Source of the DNA: Roridomyces roridus
Lineage: Eukaryota; Basidiomycota; Agaricomycetes; Agaricales; Mycenaceae
Direction: 5' to 3'
NCBI GenBank assembly: GCA_029378245.1
Contig: JARKIF010000001.1
Location: forward strand, 434,001 to 498,000
DNA: 64,000 nucleotides
Both the position numbers and the translations under genes were made by a program. Below are positions 62,966 to 64,000 of this stretch, one piece after another. Numbering within the stretch: the stretch's first letter is position 1; each line of letters begins with the position of its first letter. Below the pieces are notes generated by a model. That model was not told the DNA's origin. It saw nothing but the letters and a program-made list of their open reading frames with translations, and did no database searches.

Positions 62966-64000
62966 GTCCGTGGCCTCGCGTTAGCTGTGAGCCTGTCAAC
63001 TGAAAGCTGTTGCGCACAGGTACAGGCTTCCAATCCCACGAGGCCTCCGACAGGTGAATCGTGAGGCATAGAGTACGAGAAATATTAATGGCAGCAGAAC
63101 GACCAGATCGTACGGCAGGAAGCTGACAATATCCAGAGAGGTGGTCGAAATTGGAGCTCTTCAACGGAATATCATGGGACACTGCACTCACCACAGGATC
63201 GCGTCACACAATGTGACATGTGATGATCCCATCAACCTGGCGGCGCCGTTTCGCTAGCGCTGCCTGTTGCCTCGCGGCACCTTCGCCTGGCCGCGCGGTT
63301 TCGCTCACGCTGTCTCGGCCTCGCGGCACGTCCTCGCTCCCGCTGGGTTTTGCCTAGCGGCCCATTTTCGCTAGCGCGGCAGCTTCCCCGGGCGGCCAGT
63401 GCACTACATAGTTTCCTTGCATCTGTACTAGTCCATGGTTTTCTGGCATCTGGAACCTGTGAAATGATTATTCCTCATTTAAATGCTCGTGGTGCTGCCC
63501 GGTTTCTCGCTGGCAACTTTGTTGCACAGCGGAACCTTTTGAACCTCCCCGAAAGATCGATGAGAGTGGAACACTCATTGCGGCGCCGGCCGCGACGGCC
63601 AGGGTTCCACCCTGGACCCGCCGGGGCTTTGCCCCCGGACCCCATCGCTGCGCGAAGCTTGCCGCTCGCCGCGGAGGCCCACTGCGTGGTGCTTTTGCGC
63701 TGCCGCGCGGGCAATCCTTTCAAGTTATCAGCTCATCGTTTTTTATGCCAATCTTGGAACGGTGATTCCATTCAGAATGAAAACTACATAAATACATGAG
63801 CCGAATCACACGAAGTCTACCATAATCTTAACGCATCCGGAGCACGGTAGCGAAGGGTGCCTTGGTGGTATTGAGGAGCGGAGGATGTAGGCTAGGCAAC
63901 CACATGCGGCCAAGATGGAACGTGCCACGACAACGGTCGGCGGAAAGGGTGGGGTGCAGGCATGCCGAGGAGAGGGAGCGAGGAAAGGGAGTGTATGTGG
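62966..64000. other. Gene-free right edge with GC-rich hairpins
   Basis: 63235-63400 is a degenerate repeat of CTCGCGGCACCTTCGC / TTTCGCTAGCGC units. 63575-63650 holds several small inverted repeats (GGGTTCCACCCTGGACCC; CCGGGGCTTTGCCCCCGG). No gene, tRNA or recognisable transposon end was found. Confidence 0.4.

Overview
The window looks like nuclear DNA of a mushroom-forming basidiomycete (Agaricomycetes; Mycena-like fungi are my guess only). The evidence is eukaryotic genes cut by many introns of about 45-60 nt with CTNAC-type branch sites, an F-box gene with the Agaricales layout, a paladin-like gene with three PTP-like repeats, a fungal Ty3/gypsy chromovirus, and several TIR transposons.

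The dominant feature is an array of paralogous genes, called 'cassette' genes here. There are eleven recognisable copies: minus strand, starting at about 2385, 5024, 7968, 19296 (broken), 39420, 41000 (broken), 50523, 54893, 59775 and 62913; plus strand, starting at 41503. All share an N-terminal Gly/Asn-rich motif (consensus MSFISNASGITLGEGTFNN), an NLS-like basic segment, a kinase-like fold without the HRD and DFG motifs, a linker with a VPPRREYVWRTM block, and a PHD-type zinc finger. Directly after the last Cys pair of the PHD the copies stop resembling each other, and most continue into a different module: a PCL-type cyclin box (copy 2), a charged helix (copy 5), a dual-specificity phosphatase fold (copy 7), a C2H2 transcription-factor region (copy 8), and nuclear-regulator-like disordered regions (copies 10 and 11). 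Copies 1 and 3 share one tail. In the fused copies I checked, PHD and new module lie in one uninterrupted exon or are joined by a 48-nt in-frame intron. I consider this the main discovery candidate: a pseudokinase-PHD platform that has repeatedly acquired host regulatory domains, reminiscent of integrated-domain immune receptors.

Layout. 1-8 kb: copies 1-3. 8.6-9.9 kb: F-box gene with an in-frame stop. 10.2-15.3 kb: paladin-like gene. 15.5-18.9 kb: a 3.4-kb TIR element inserted in cassette copy 4, with a small TA-flanked MITE nested in it. 19.3-24 kb: gene-poor. 24.06-35.78 kb: a nest of a mariner-type MITE split by a gypsy element whose 5' LTR is split by a 4.24-kb TIR element. The gypsy carries intact gag and pol, a third LTR and a truncated pol 3' end. 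36.7-44.4 kb: copies 5-7. 45-63 kb: four rounds of a duplicated unit, each a plus-strand acidic hypothetical gene facing a minus-strand cassette gene; the hypothetical gene decays from intact to vestigial along the array. 63-64 kb: GC-rich hairpins, no gene seen.

All exon boundaries were read by eye from conserved frames and GT...AG/branch-site signals; genes are given as whole spans including introns.
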